From Rotaria macrura (Eukaryota; Rotifera; Eurotatoria; Philodinida; Philodinidae): a stretch of 64,000 nt of DNA. This document shows, one piece after another, positions 50,909 through 63,893 of the stretch. A program made the position numbers and the translations under genes. Every line of letters begins with the position of its first letter. The first letter of the stretch is position 1. The stretch lies in NCBI GenBank assembly GCA_900239685.1, contig OENT01000616.1:28131-92130 (forward strand), written 5' to 3'. The notes under the pieces are model-generated. The model was given only the letters and a program-made list of their open reading frames with translations. It searched no databases and was not told the DNA's origin.

Positions 50909-52756
50909 CACTGTTAGAATATGAAACACAAACCCGAGCAGGTTATTTACTCGTCAATAATATCATTTGCAAGAGATTTTTAGACATCTAGTTCATTGTG
51001 TGGCAAAGTAATGTACTGCATTAATGCTGATCACTTACTCCATGTAATGCAGTATGCTTTTGATGATCACTCATAGTATTTGATTGTATAAAAAGTTGTA
51101 TTATCTAACTGATACTAAAATATTGTTAAGCAATAGATGAATACCAATTATTCAGCTTCTTGTACAGATATTAGTAAGGATGCATAAGATATTATGAATA
51201 AAATAAATCTGTATGAATGACCATATGTATGCATATCGCATTAAATAACTTATTTTTTTTCTGCTTGTCTTTTTCTTTGGCTCCTGGTGTTTCATACTTC
51301 AATGAGAAAAACTTTCAGGGAGAAGAAAAAGAAACGAACAACATTGTATGTATTATTGCCATGAAAGAACAACCAGAAGAGGAGAACAGAGAAGAGTGGA
51401 AAGTGGAAAGTAGTGTTTTTTTCTGTCTTACTTTCACTCATTGATCTTTGTTCGATTTTGTCCAACTACCCACTCAATAGACTTCATGTATATGATAAGC
51501 AACCGAAACACACCTATACTTGCCGTTGTTCTGTGCGTTATTTTATTTCAACGCAATAGTCGTTTTGCTAAACATTGATAAGGATAGTTGTTTACTCATA
51601 GTTTTTCGATTATCCACATGTTCGCATATTTAGAAAGAGTATGTTTTCAATGGATTAGGTAAGAATAAAAATGACGTTTATGACTTGCATCAATTAGAAA
51701 ATATTAGATAGGCATTAGTCTTTTTGTCACAACTCCATAGGATAATAAGCAGACAATCGAGAAACATGATGGTAGACGTCCTATCTCACTTAAGAATTCA
51801 CATTTTCTACTCCACCACTAAAGTTACTATAAACATTCAAATATTGGAATATTTTTTTTTATTATTTTATTATGCAAAGGAAATTTTACTGTTTCTCTTA
51901 CGATGGTAATTGTCAAAATAAACCGAGTTCATTCCATGAGATACTCAAGATATTTTGCTAAGAAACTTTTTGACATAAGATTGGAGAGTGAAATTTTCAA
52001 GTAACACTAGCTGTTTTGTAAATAAATCATTGAAGGTATTGTTGTTAATATTCAGAACCTTCGATTTTCTCTAAATCTTTAATGTTGACTGATTGTTTTA
52101 CTTCGAGCAAAATTCATTGTAAACGTGTGTTTATCGTTTCTCTCTTCAATGACAACGAATGTCGATAATATTTATCTCAAAAGAAATCTGATTCATTTAG
52201 ATATGTATTTGGTTACACATGCAATGATGGATCAGCATTCATAGTTGAGAAATTGCAGTAGGAATCGAATTTGAATAGAAAATGATGAGTTACGAGAGTT
52301 AGGAAACCATATTCCGTTGAATAGGCAGTGTTTTTGAGATGATAGCAATCTTTTTCTATTCCATTATTCTACTTTGTATTTTGAAATCTTGGAACATATT
52401 TCATATCTCATGCAATGTTCCCTTGTTTAGACTATTCAATGAGTCTCTTCTATTGATATCGATGATCATTCTTGATAGTCTGAAATCATTTAAGTAGAGT
52501 ACTAAATATCGTACCATTTTCAACCTTTTCCTTTCGACGAATACAATTTGTTTTTTTATTATACTATACACTGAAGAACAATTAAACTCTAGAATGCTTT
52601 GGAGAAAAACAACAAAAACAGTCAAAAAAAAACAATACATATCTATGCCATAATCATTCTATCTGAATATTATGGGATTATAAGAAAGTTTGTCTGATGT
52701 TTTGCTTTCGTTTTATTGAAGTTCGTATTATTAGAATTTATTTATCGTCGAATATT
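50909..52756. other. No gene seen
   Basis: AT-rich. 5' flank of the TRPA gene and 3' flank of the ankyrin-containing gene; a GAA-rich purine patch occurs at about 51319-51410. Confidence 0.45.
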
Positions 52757-55700
52757 TCAATTGTTTGTTTTTTTAGTGACCATAGGAGTTTGTTCATGTT
52801 CATTGAATTGATTATTAGTGTTCATAGTACGATGGGTTTTTCTGATGGGCCAAAATATTGCTTGTAATTGTTGAAAAGGTGTTCGAAGTAGTCTAGTTTG
52901 TATAGTATCATCGGTTTGATAAGATTGAATAGTATTGTCTTTCATCGATGATGGACTCCTAATAGTCACCATTGAATTAATGCTATTGAATACTGTTGGA
53001 TTTTCACATTCGTGTTTATCACTAGTTTGATTACTGTTGTTGATACTAGGCTGTAGAGAAGAAAGATTAAAATGTAAATTAAACATTCAAAATTCTTATT
53101 TATAAATAAGTATTGACAAGCATTAGTATTATTATTTTTAATTACGTATGAATAAAAAGTGATTTATGCGAATTAGCATGCATATAACAGTTACAAAATA
53201 TTCTACACTATCCGACAACCATTGAAACTAACCGAATACCAATATTTTAATTAGAAATCAAAACTTACATATTGATTGCGACAGCTTAAGTAGTTGAAAT
53301 TCATTCTAGAACGAATTATCCATAATGGGTGACGTTCTTTAATTTTATTGATGTATTGATTTAATTAGTATATTGTGAGCGAAAACTTTTCTTGTCGTTT
53401 TAGATAATGTCGAAAAAAGTACTGATAATTAAACATGCACCAAATGTGCAACCAGGTTATGTAACAACGTTCTTCACTGAACACAAAATTCCATATCAAA
53501 TACTTCCTATATTCGATACTGACGTTCAATCGAAATTACCAGATACTAATACAACGGATTATTTAGCAATTGTTAGTCTGGGTGGGACGCAGGGTACATA
53601 TGAAGATGATAAATATCCATATTTAAAGTGGGAAAAAGCATTTCTTGCAGCTCAACTTGCGCTCAATACACCTATTCTTGGCTTATGTCTCGGAGCACAA
53701 TTAATGGCTGTTGTTATTGGTGGACATGGTTACTTAGGAAAATATGGTTATGAAGTTGGATATGTTCAATATGAACTTACATCAGCTGGAAAAGATGATC
53801 CAGTTCTATCAAAAGTATTCGAAGAACAACAAAACAAACCATTGTTTATTATGCACCATAGAGATTCATTTGATTTGCCATCGAACGCATCGATTCTAGT
53901 GTATACATCAAATAATTATATTGCTGCGTTTCGATTTGGTTCAGCCTTATGCGTACAATTTCACCCTGAAGCATCCTTTACACATTTTAATGAATGGGTG
54001 CAACGAACACGTCGCACTACTCCAGAATTGTATGAAAATCTTAACATAGAGGAAATTCTGCATCAAGCAGAAGCATGTGAACATTTAGCTGATAAATCAA
54101 GACGGTTATTTTTCGAGACATGGTGGAGTTCTATTCAACAAAAGCAATTCTACTACATGAATAATCAACATATAAGAATTATTCATTATTGAACAGATTT
54201 CTTGTCTTTTTTTTCTACTCTTTCTTTTTCTCTTCATTATTTTTATTTATTCAATGATTTTTCAATGATCAGTTACTATGCAAAGTTATTCAATTCTATA
54301 ATAATCGTTTTATAGACTGAAATAGGTGTACATGCCTCTATTGTATGATATTTGCTATTCGCGCTGCTGGTGATGTATGAACACGAGCAATTAATGAGTG
54401 ATTTGCCATTTGATTCTAATCATATCCTGGCTCGTTTGTTTTTGTTTCCTATATCATGGTAACATGTGTTTTACGACATGCTCGTAAAAATCCGAACAAA
54501 AGACTCTTTATAGTATTCTGCGTAATGAAACCAATCATAGACAATCCTTTGGTTTTCATAATTTCTATCTTGTTCTTTACGACTATTTTTATTATATTAT
54601 CAGTAACAATAAGAGGAGTTTTGAGCAATAATTTAATCATGATTATTGAAGTAAAGATAATGGAAGTGATAAAAAAGAATAACAAATATAATATGAGAGG
54701 GAAAAGCAAGAAAATGAATCAACATATCATCGAATGCTATGTATTGAATAAGAATATGTGTCAATGAAAGCAACACAAGTAATTAAAATGAGGGGTTACT
54801 CACCAAGCTGATTGTATCTTTGGGCAAAACTAATTCATGAAGATCAATAATTTTCGTTGGTGAATGTGGACGTTCATTCATTTCATGCTGTTGTTGATTT
54901 TTTTCTGAAGATGGATTACGTCGTTCATTCTTTCCCCAACGTAATCGAGTAACATTTTTCAAGATATTTCTCGATCGTTTTGTGAGACTTGCACTAGTCG
55001 ATCCAGCAACTGTTGAACTAGTATTAGTTGCTGCAGCATTATTATTTCCTCTATCAGCATCATCTGTCCAATGTTTAACAACATCGTCAATATTTTGTTG
55101 ATCAAGACTAAACATGCGACGTCCTTGTGGTCGATATTTATTGGTGTCGCTCAATGTTCGTGGTAATCGTCGTTTGACTTTTAATATAACATTTTTTCGT
55201 GATTGTATACAACGAAGATATTCATCACCCGTAGCATGAAGTATTGGTATACTACCGACCGATGCAACGTTTGTATTTGAGTCGCCGTAACAAGCCAATT
55301 GAGTAAAGTCATTTTGTTCATTAGTACCATTATGTTGTTGTGATAATGGTTCAATAATGACATGTATTATTTCTCTCCATGCAATGTGTGGTTGCCAATC
55401 TGGATTAGTTGAATTTTGATATGTTTTGTACATTGTTGTTTTCATATTGGTCATTAATTGATCTAGTATATTTGCTAGATTTCTAACAACACAATACGTC
55501 AATATATTATGTCGAATATCACTTGGTTTCATTCGACATGAATCATAATAGATTAAGGCATGGTTTTTAATTAAGTAATCAAGTTCAATTTTAGCATTAC
55601 GTCTTACACAACAAGCGAACGCATGAACAAATATACGTTGTATTGATGCTGAGTTTTCTTCAATAAATGGATCACCATCAACTTGATAATATCGACTTAG

Positions 55701-58447
55701 TGTTGTACATAAGGATAAGAATGTTGTATAGTTATTTTTTATTTGTAAAACACCATCTATAAACAAATAGCATGAGAGAAAAATCATAGTATTAATTAAT
55801 ATCAAGTTTTTGGGAAGAAAAGGAAACCCGGAAATACATGTCGAAGTAGTTTTGCTTACCGAAGCAATGTTCTAAATGTTTTTGAGCTACCGTTCCCCAC
55901 CATGTAAGATTTCGTCGTTTAAAGAATGAATCAAATATTGTATGCATCATAACCATTGAATCAGTTAAACAAGATAGGTAAAATGGTGTTTGGTACATAT
56001 TTGCAAAAGCATCGACTAGTGGATCACCATATGATTCGAAAAAGTAATAATCAACTTCCATGAATAATGATTGACCAGTTTCAGAACTTAAACGATACTT
56101 AACTTTAACTTCCCATGTGACGTCACTTCTTTTACGTGATGATAAAACATCTCCATCAGGATACAATATTGTTGGTCGACAACCCAGTGCATGTTCTAAT
56201 TCTGCGAAATTCTCTTCGATGTTTTCACGTAACAGATGAAAATCCCAACGTGGATATTGAAGAAATATATCACGAAGTACAAGAACAGTCAAAAAACAAC
56301 GTATGCTGATAGGCGTCTCGGGTTGATGACCATCATCGGATCCCACTGACTCCTCATTTTTCGATGTATTCAATGTTACAGATGAGCCTGATAGTGCACC
56401 GGAAACAGGCTTCACATCTTGATTAACAATAAAACCATCGAACTGATACAATATAAATCCTGATGGTCCTTCAATTTCAGTATCACGATAGACTTGTACA
56501 TGTTGAAATGTTGCATAATTTCTTCTATGCATATAATCAAGTACACGATGGAGTATACATTCATGATTGAGACCATCAAATTCAACAAGTTGAGAATCAA
56601 GTAACATTTTCACTATATCTTCATAATCAGTTTTATCACCACAAGTTGCAATACATGCAAGAGTCAATGGTGATGGAATAAGCATTTGTTTTACATCACA
56701 TCCATGAATAAGTTTATCGATAAATTCTTCACGTTGTATTAAAGGAAATGAACTTAATTCGAGTTCATCAGCATCTGGTATGTCATTATCATTCGTAATA
56801 CCTAGAGAACCAATATTATTATGATTGTCACTATTAGTATTATTAATTGATAATGTTGGCTCATCTTTTGATTTTTGTAGACCCATAGTAGATCGAAATT
56901 GGTCTTGAAAATTCTGTTGTGTTGACATCATATTATGACTATCAAGTGATATTGATGGTCTTGATAGAAATGATCCATGTCTCCGTTGTTTTGTTCGATG
57001 TGTATCACGTTCGACACCACACGCTTTAAGTATATATTCATTCGGATTATATTCAAATTCACGTTGCTGAAATGGCGGAATAAGTAAAGATAATGTATTA
57101 AAATTGAATGATGACGTCGATGACGTTAATGCATCACAGATTGTTTTAACCTAGAATAGATAAATGAGACAATAAATAGAATAGATTCATATTTAAAACT
57201 ATACTGTTTCTTTGTCGCCAACATATGCAGCATAATGTAATGGTAACCATCCACGTTCAGTAAATAAATTCATCGACATATCTAACCAATCAATATTCTC
57301 TCCAAAGATTCTATTAAGTAAACTTGTTTTCTTGTGTGTTATTGCGAAATGTATTAAATCACAATATTCACAATGATACAATTGTATGATGCATGATTGA
57401 AATAGATGAAAAAGTTTTTTGTGTTCATTTACTATTGGTGCATCAATCTGTTCCATATATAAATATGTATGTAAAGACGTGTATGATTTAAATAGACCAT
57501 GTATATGAGAATTAAGATATTGCTGATCTAATTGAATACTCTCTTCAACTATTGCTGTTATTGTTGGAGTTGTATCAATAAGATGTTGAAGTACAGCAAT
57601 AATACATTGTCGAGATTTTTCACTCTCGATCGTTAAATGTTTCGCTGTAAGAAGTTTCTTTTTTATTCGATGATACCATCGCCATAGTGGATAACGATCA
57701 CGTTCATAACCATAAGAATCATACAATAGAAGTAGTAGAAAATGTACACTATTGAAATGATCTGGCTTTCGTACGACACCAGTTTGAAATTCGTCAAGAA
57801 GACCAATCAATACATCATATTCGAGTTCTTCACATGGTATCTCGTGAGTAGTAATTGATGGCATCGAATTTAATGTATGATCTAAGTATAATTAAAATAT
57901 AGTATTTTAATAAGTAATTCAAATAATATATTTTGACACTCAGACGAAGTACAGATTTAATGAATTGAGCAATGCTTATTTCTTGTCAAAGACAGCTGAG
58001 AATGTTAGCCAGGCGCTCTCTCTCTCTATCAATCAATCAATCATCATAATCAAGAATGCTTTCATATTCTCAAATACTTTTTTTCTTCCTGTTAAAACAT
58101 TTTTCTATTTTGATTATGAAACTTGGGAGACTTGATCGAATCAAAGATATTAACTATATTTTTTCACTCTATCGATGATCGATTAAGATGAGAGTTCAGA
58201 TGAATGCTGAAACAACTAATGCTTTAGAGTGAATATAAAATAGTAAATCTAAGAGCTTGTTGTTCCTGTTAATAATATTCATCGAATGAGAACTTGTACA
58301 CGACATTTGATGCTCATAAATATCGTATAATCAGGTTTTAGGACAATGAGAGAAGAGTAAAAATAAAATAAAATACTCACTGATTGTTAAATAATCTTTA
58401 GTTGAATCTTCAGCAGGTACATGCAAATGGTCTGCGCTCATTGACAT
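52757..58447 (-). CDS. Unrecognised ~1,093-residue protein with ankyrin-like segment
   Basis: Five exons (58447-58381, 57881-57205, 57150-55860, 55756-54804, 53050-52757) join in frame across introns of 499, 54, 103 and 1,753 nt. An open stretch reaches an acceptor at 58477, so one more 5' exon is possible. One clear ankyrin-like unit is seen (GWLPLHYAAYVGDKETVKTI, near residue 240). The N-terminal 230 residues are helical and Leu-rich; the middle (about 300-420) is Ser/Asn-rich; a globular part with WDFHLLRENIEENFAELEHA and EVDYYFFESYGDPLVDAF follows; the C-terminal third is basic and Gln/Asn/Ser-rich. No signal peptide or clear membrane helix is seen. I do not recognise the family. It is upstream of, and on the same strand as, the TRPA gene, 2.9 kb away. 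The last exon is the least certain because of the long intron. Confidence 0.72.
53407..54192 (+). CDS. Class I glutamine amidotransferase, single exon, nested
   Basis: An intronless 261-residue protein. The nucleophile-elbow motif GLCLGAQ puts Cys94 as nucleophile, and FHPEAS supplies His186 and Glu188, completing the class I (GuaA-type) triad. An oxyanion-strand-like VSLGGTQGTYED precedes it. Stand-alone proteins of this type, annotated as GMP synthase-like amidotransferases, are common in bacteria and also occur in eukaryotes. They would hydrolyse glutamine or a gamma-glutamyl compound, but the acceptor is unknown and there is no synthetase domain. It lies entirely within the 1.75-kb last intron of the opposite-strand ankyrin-containing gene. 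TTTTAG ends 3 nt before the ATG, consistent with a 5' UTR intron or a spliced leader. Codon use looks like the neighbours. Bacterial origin is a hypothesis only. Confidence 0.93.
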   Translation: MSKKVLIIKHAPNVQPGYVTTFFTEHKIPYQILPIFDTDVQSKLPDTNTTDYLAIVSLGGTQGTYEDDKYPYLKWEKAFLAAQLALNTPILGLCLGAQLMAVVIGGHGYLGKYGYEVGYVQYELTSAGKDDPVLSKVFEEQQNKPLFIMHHRDSFDLPSNASILVYTSNNYIAAFRFGSALCVQFHPEASFTHFNEWVQRTRRTTPELYENLNIEEILHQAEACEHLADKSRRLFFETWWSSIQQKQFYYMNNQHIRIIHY

Positions 58448-58477
58448 CCGATCACGATCAAATGATATGTTAGTTTT

Positions 58478-58635
58478 CTATAAATATGTATGTATTCATG
58501 CAATAAAATTGCCATCATTCAAATTGTTCTACGGTGATCACTCGATCTGGTAACTTGAAGGGCCGCAAAACATCCCCTATTCTCTATTCGATCGGTCCTA
58601 AAAACTCTGTCCTTGTTCTTTTTCGTTTGTTTTCT

Positions 58636-58666
<31 letters not shown>

Positions 58667-61600
58667 TTTTCACATGATTTTCTCCTCCGACATTTTTTCT
58701 GATGGGTCTCTTTTTTGTAAATTTTACATAGGCACGATACCCATCTCTTCTTCATTGAGTTTTTTTTTGTATAATTATTCATCGGTACTTGGTCTGTCAT
58801 GTACTTCATGAACCTTAGATAAATGATCATAAAAATTCAAGCTTTTTTTAATATTTCTATGTGCGTCTGTCAGAAATAGAAGACAAAAAAACAGAAACAC
58901 TCATCATGGTCATCATGGTTCATTTTCAATACTATTCGTCTTTGTCTATGACATACGTTTATCGTATACGAATGGGTTAATGTAATTAAAACAAAATTGA
59001 AATAAGTCAATAGCCTTAAGTGATTGATGAGAATATTAAAGGCAAGAAAGATAGCGATGCGATCCATTTAGCCATGCAGCAAAAATGACGTGTTACCAAT
59101 TATGCTAGTTAAGTTTTTGAGTTATAAAGTGATATCTAAAATAAGAAATCGTTTTTCTATGGATAGAGTCTTCTACTCATATAAATGTGTGTTACATCCT
59201 TTTTTTAGTAAGGTACTTCATCCTTGATTTCAAGCGTCAATAAAAGCAACATATATTATAAATAAATAAATAAATAAATATACATACATGAAAATTTAAC
59301 TGCTTCGATATTAATAAAATTGTTCGGGCATATACTTGGAAAAAATACAGTGAATGTACTTCTAATTTTGGGTATAGTCTAATGATTGTTTTCTTCTGTA
59401 TCGAAAAGAAGCATAAAGAAAAGAAAAACACGTCATATATATATCAATATCTGTGTCAATATAAAATCATATGATGTGCATTATTTGACAACCAATCATC
59501 CGTGTAAATGTGAAAATCAAGAAAAAAAATGATATATTATATTTTTATTTAATTGTTTTATATAATAGTCACACGACATTAATGCATTTAGTTGAAATAA
59601 AAAGTTTGATGTATGAAACAGATCTAGTTATTTGTTCGTTGTATATTTTCATGGTTGCATTTCCTAATTATGCACTATAGTTTCGAGCAAAAATAAAACT
59701 TTCATCGACTTCAAAACATATAGTAGTCGTTGCTTACTGGTTGACAACTACTCTCTACACGATAGGAAGCAACGTTTTAACATATACATATCAAGATAGA
59801 CAGAATTAATGAAAAAATTTGTATAGAGAAAAGTGTAACGAAAGATTTTTATTAATAAGAATATGCATAGCAAATCTTATCATAAAATCTCGTATCAATG
59901 GCAGATCTACTAGCATTCTCCTAGACGCACTAAGAGTACGTGTACACGTATCATTAATACGCCTATAAACTATTTCTTTACATTGGACAATAATATTTCA
60001 TAATGTGTCAGGCACCAATTAGTATATCATTAGGTATCATCATGTCGTATAATATTTCTACTATTTAGTATAAGGACATTGTTTCTTCTTTTTTGAGTGT
60101 ATAAAATTTATGTCTATCTTTGCTGTAAAGAAAAAAACTTCAAGGTCAATTTTTACACTCAATTTACTTCATTCTCGATTCAATAGTTTTCATCTGATGA
60201 TAGTCGTATTTTTCAATGGATCGCAATCAATATATATTTTTTCATGCATCAAACAGAGATGATTCACACTTCAATATGCAAAACAAATCAGTCGCTTAAT
60301 CAAGGCTACATGCACTTCAAAAAACTGTTATCATCTATAACGAGTAATTCTTCTGATTTCTCCTTAAGTAATAATTCTATAGAAGTAAATAATCGAAAAT
60401 TCCTGTAATTTTTTAATAAAAAATAATTATTTCCTACAGTGAACTCTCATGAAATCAACAGATATATTCGATGACAAACTAGCGTAAAAATCGATCAGAT
60501 ACGTGATATAGTTGAGTAAGAATTATGAAGATGACAAACAAGTAGCCAAAATCGCAATAATGTCAAAAATAATCATTTATGCACAAAAAGCAAAGGATGA
60601 ATACAAAAAATCTTATATTTTGTTCGATAAAATACGTCAATCTTTGAAAAAAATGAATTCATAAATTGTAATACGTCTATTAGATATACAGTAGAATATT
60701 TCATCGATTTTCATATTGTTTCGATGTAAAATCTAAAAACAATACACTTGCTTCTATAATTCACTTAAATATCATTGGTCATCATCATATCAAATATCTG
60801 GTGATCATTTCAAGAAAACTAATGTAGTACTTTTTTACATCAAGTTTCTACTGCATTTAAAATCAATAGAAACGATGGAAAAGACTTTTTCGACGAAGTA
60901 TCATTTGCTATCGATAATTATCAATTAGAAATTCAAATTAGAACTCAGCCATTTCGAAATATACGTATAGTTTTAACTGGTGTGAATTTTAAAACTGAAG
61001 AATTTTAGCTTTCCGTTGTATTTATCGACGCTAAATGGAGTCAATGAAAGCCAATATGTGAAAGAATTGTATAGAAGCCCGAGAGGTTTCAAAGGAAGTA
61101 TCTCAGAATCAACATTGACACCAGTAATACTTTTAAAATTCTCAGGGAAAACCATTTGAAGATAAAAAAATTCATAAAAGGTCAACTATTGAAAGCCTTC
61201 TAGGAAAATAATTCAACAATGCAAATTTAAAATAACAGATTTAAAAACTTTTTTTTGGATTGCTATCGGCTGTACAAAATATAAGAGGTACAACCAATTA
61301 TTGGATAAATAGAAATATCATATTTTTTATTCATTCAAGCATGTCCAACCGATAAAACATTTGCCAGCGAATGCAACTGTTGGTATTCATTAACCGTTCT
61401 TCGACAAATAAAAAAGAACATTATTTATTTTGTTATTAATTATATATGGTGTAAGAAAATTACTTTTGTCCGGACACGCTCCTTCCCTTTAATATCATAT
61501 CTAATGAATAGAGCCAATCGGATGTATTCGAGATCATGATCCGATCGTGTCTGAATATAATATGTTTTCGTTATCGAATTCAGTATCTAAACTATTATAC

Positions 61601-61789
61601 TCATAGAGTTCGATTGATGAACAAACAGCGTAGAAGTAACGATTCATTGTAGACAATCAAAATTATTTAAGTATACATTTAATTTTTACTAGGTCACAAA
61701 TTTTCTCAGTATCACTAGATATCTTTCATCAGTTAATTGAGATATCTTTTTTTATAGATGCTCATAACTATTTTTTGATAAGACTCAAA
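58478..61789. other. 3.3-kb gene-poor interval with simple repeats
   Basis: 5' flank of the ankyrin-containing gene. (TTCT)n occurs at about 58631-58664 and (AAAT)n at about 59257-59281. A minus-strand 70-codon frame at 60973-61185 has mixed composition but no family resemblance. Confidence 0.45.
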
Positions 61790-62470
61790 TGTAAGGAAAC
61801 GGGGTAAACGGTTAAAAACTGCGCTATTTCGCGTCGGCTTGGGAAACGAAGAGAATACTGTTCAAAGCGATGGTCGTTTTCTAGCAAACAAATGGCACAT
61901 AAAGCGAGCTGTCGGATTACGACGAAATAGGGTGAAAGTCTATGCCGTTTCAGGCAGTTTCCGATGGCCTTTTAGACGACCGGAATGATTTTCCTCGGTA
62001 GCCGATATAGACGACTGTTTGTTTTATCTGCTATAGGTGTTATGTAGATAAGAATGACGTTAAAGTTATCTATACTTTTTTTGTAAATTTTACCTTTGAG
62101 ATTTTTAGAGCCTATAGAAGATTTTAATCTCCACGACATAGGTAACGATTTTCAAAGAGTAACCATAGTTTTGCATTTTAGGCTTTGTGATTTTCTTCTT
62201 TGGATTCAATTTCCAGTTTTTCATTCATCGACATTGAATTATGCTGTCTTGACCAAAGACAAGGATTGCAGGGAGCCAATACGGTCGTAAAGGAACGTTT
62301 ACGATAACGTATACAACAGTTTCCTATCGTAGCGTGACGTTTTGGCATGCACCGTATTATGGCCGTTGATGGCACGTTCAAAAACAACCGTCAGGCGGTA
62401 TAAACCAAACGGTGAAAAAATTAACAGAAATAACCGCGCTTCTTCGACCTGGGCAGAAAGAACTTACAAG
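61790..62470. other. GC-richer patch, possible decayed coding element
   Basis: Base composition rises clearly above the flanks. About 70 open codons run on the plus strand (61797-62008, basic: FLANKWHIKRAVGLRRNR) with a comparable frame on the minus strand. Near 62350 the plus strand reads MAVDGTFKNN, which resembles the DGTFK motif of MULE-type transposases, but the frame closes soon after. This is suggestive of a relic, not proof. Confidence 0.25.
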
Positions 62471-62892
62471 ACACGTTCCTTTCTATTTGTACGTTGATAA
62501 ACAAAAGCACATTATCAAAAGACATTATGAAAAATCTTACATTCGCGCTCACCAGACATGATTAAATTTCATGGCTATATAAAGGGACAGGGGTGTTTCC
62601 TGTAATTTCAAAAGATTTTTTCAAAATTCAATATATTGCTGGAATTGAAATGAACCAATGCGAATATAGCTCTTCGTCGCTTACCTTTTGATACATATGT
62701 TATCATCGAATCACTATTTGACATTCCACGTGAACACTAGATAAAAATTATTCTATTTTTGTTATTCTTCTCTCGTTCTGTATTATTAAATCAATTGAAA
62801 CATACGTAAGTTCTGCTTATCAAAGTAACCGCAAAAGATTTATCATCCGACAAATATTTTCCTGCTCAAAATAATTTTACAACAACCTTTCC

Positions 62893-63146
62893 TTATATAG
62901 CTTGACTTTGTTTCATCGATTTAATAGTATATTTTGCTTCTTCGAGTTCGAAGATTTTATTGATATAGGATCTTAGTTTATTTTCTGTAATTCATTTAGC
63001 ACCTACTGTTCTAATCACATCTTGAACAAGTGTATCGAAATGTACTCGCTCGAGTGACAAACAATGACGTGATAAATCATCAGAAACTAAGGGCGTGGCA
63101 GCATATAACCAAGTTTTAGCCCTTTTTAATTTTTGACTCAGTTCGT
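62893..63146 (-). pseudogene. Exon-like frame interrupted by TGA
   Basis: After a good acceptor (ATATATTTCAG) the frame reads DELSQKLKRAKTWLYAATPL and onward for about 50 codons to TGA (62992-62994). It then continues in the same frame for 32 more codons (ENKLRSYINKIFELEEAKYT) to TAA at 62893. Both halves have coding-like, charged helical composition. No intron of normal size removes the TGA. It may be the 3' exon of a broken gene, a true stop followed by chance sequence, or a sequencing error. I do not recognise the protein and found no upstream exon. Confidence 0.35.
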
Positions 63147-63599
63147 CTGAAATATATTTAGAATAAAGAATCATGGCTTTCTGACTATTTTCATACTAAG
63201 GTAAAGGTATTTTTATAGAATTATATGTGTTACAATCCATCGTCACTATATCATAATATCAGCGCTACAGTCATTGACAACAACCACAAGCCAAACACTC
63301 ATTTGCAAAGAAAGAAACTAAATGAAAGTCTAAATCATATTCCTCCTCGAATAGCCATAGGTTTCATACTATATTTTCATAATAACAGCATTGATTTTAG
63401 ATAAGTTTTATTTTCATTGCATCAGTTATAATTCAACAGGTGTCCTCATCGTACACATAAGTTATGAGTTTACAATCATCTGTTGTTCTTCTACTGTACC
63501 GATAGAATGTTGTCCATTACGGTCCACTTAGTGTTGAATAAAGAATTTTAAGCTCTAGCAAACTGAGTAGTTCTGTGCGTTGAAGAAGGATGTGGTAGT

Positions 63600-63809
63600 A
63601 TGAACATCGGTGTCGCTTTTCGTTTCGGATTGGCTGTCGTTGTGGTTTTCTTTTGGTATGTACGTGGGACGTGCGAGTCAATGAAAAGAACTCTTCAAAT
63701 TTATCAGAATTCGCGCAGACACTATACACCGAAGACCATAAACACCCACGCTGATATCAAGACCCGCAGTCATCCTTGCATTCACACTCGTACCAAGGAA
63801 AAACGTTAA
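63600..63809 (+). CDS. Possible secreted-protein first exon
   Basis: A 69-codon frame starting MNIGVAFRFGLAVVVVFFW, a basic then strongly hydrophobic start like a signal peptide. A donor-like GTATGTACG follows directly (63656). In another frame, 63810-63920 reads HYNFTVNGRFYTMIYHKGPR, also protein-like, before the tandem repeats. Together these could be exons of a gene truncated by the window edge. No family is recognised. Confidence 0.25.
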   Translation: MNIGVAFRFGLAVVVVFFWYVRGTCESMKRTLQIYQNSRRHYTPKTINTHADIKTRSHPCIHTRTKEKR

Positions 63810-63893
63810 GGATATCTGTAAATCATTACAACTTCACTGTGAACGGTCGTTTCTACACCATGATTTACCATAAAGGACCACGTTGGGTGACAC

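Noticed and set aside
52757..53086. Stand-alone gene starting MFNLHFNLSSLQ
   Set aside because: The acceptor CTCTACAG at 53051 joins this frame in phase 0 to the exon ending at 54804, so it is better read as the last exon of the ankyrin-containing gene.
54456..54767. 103-codon plus-strand frame after the amidotransferase
   Set aside because: One hydrophobic stretch then Lys/Asn-rich sequence, typical of AT-rich non-coding DNA; no motif and it lies in an intron of the opposite-strand gene.
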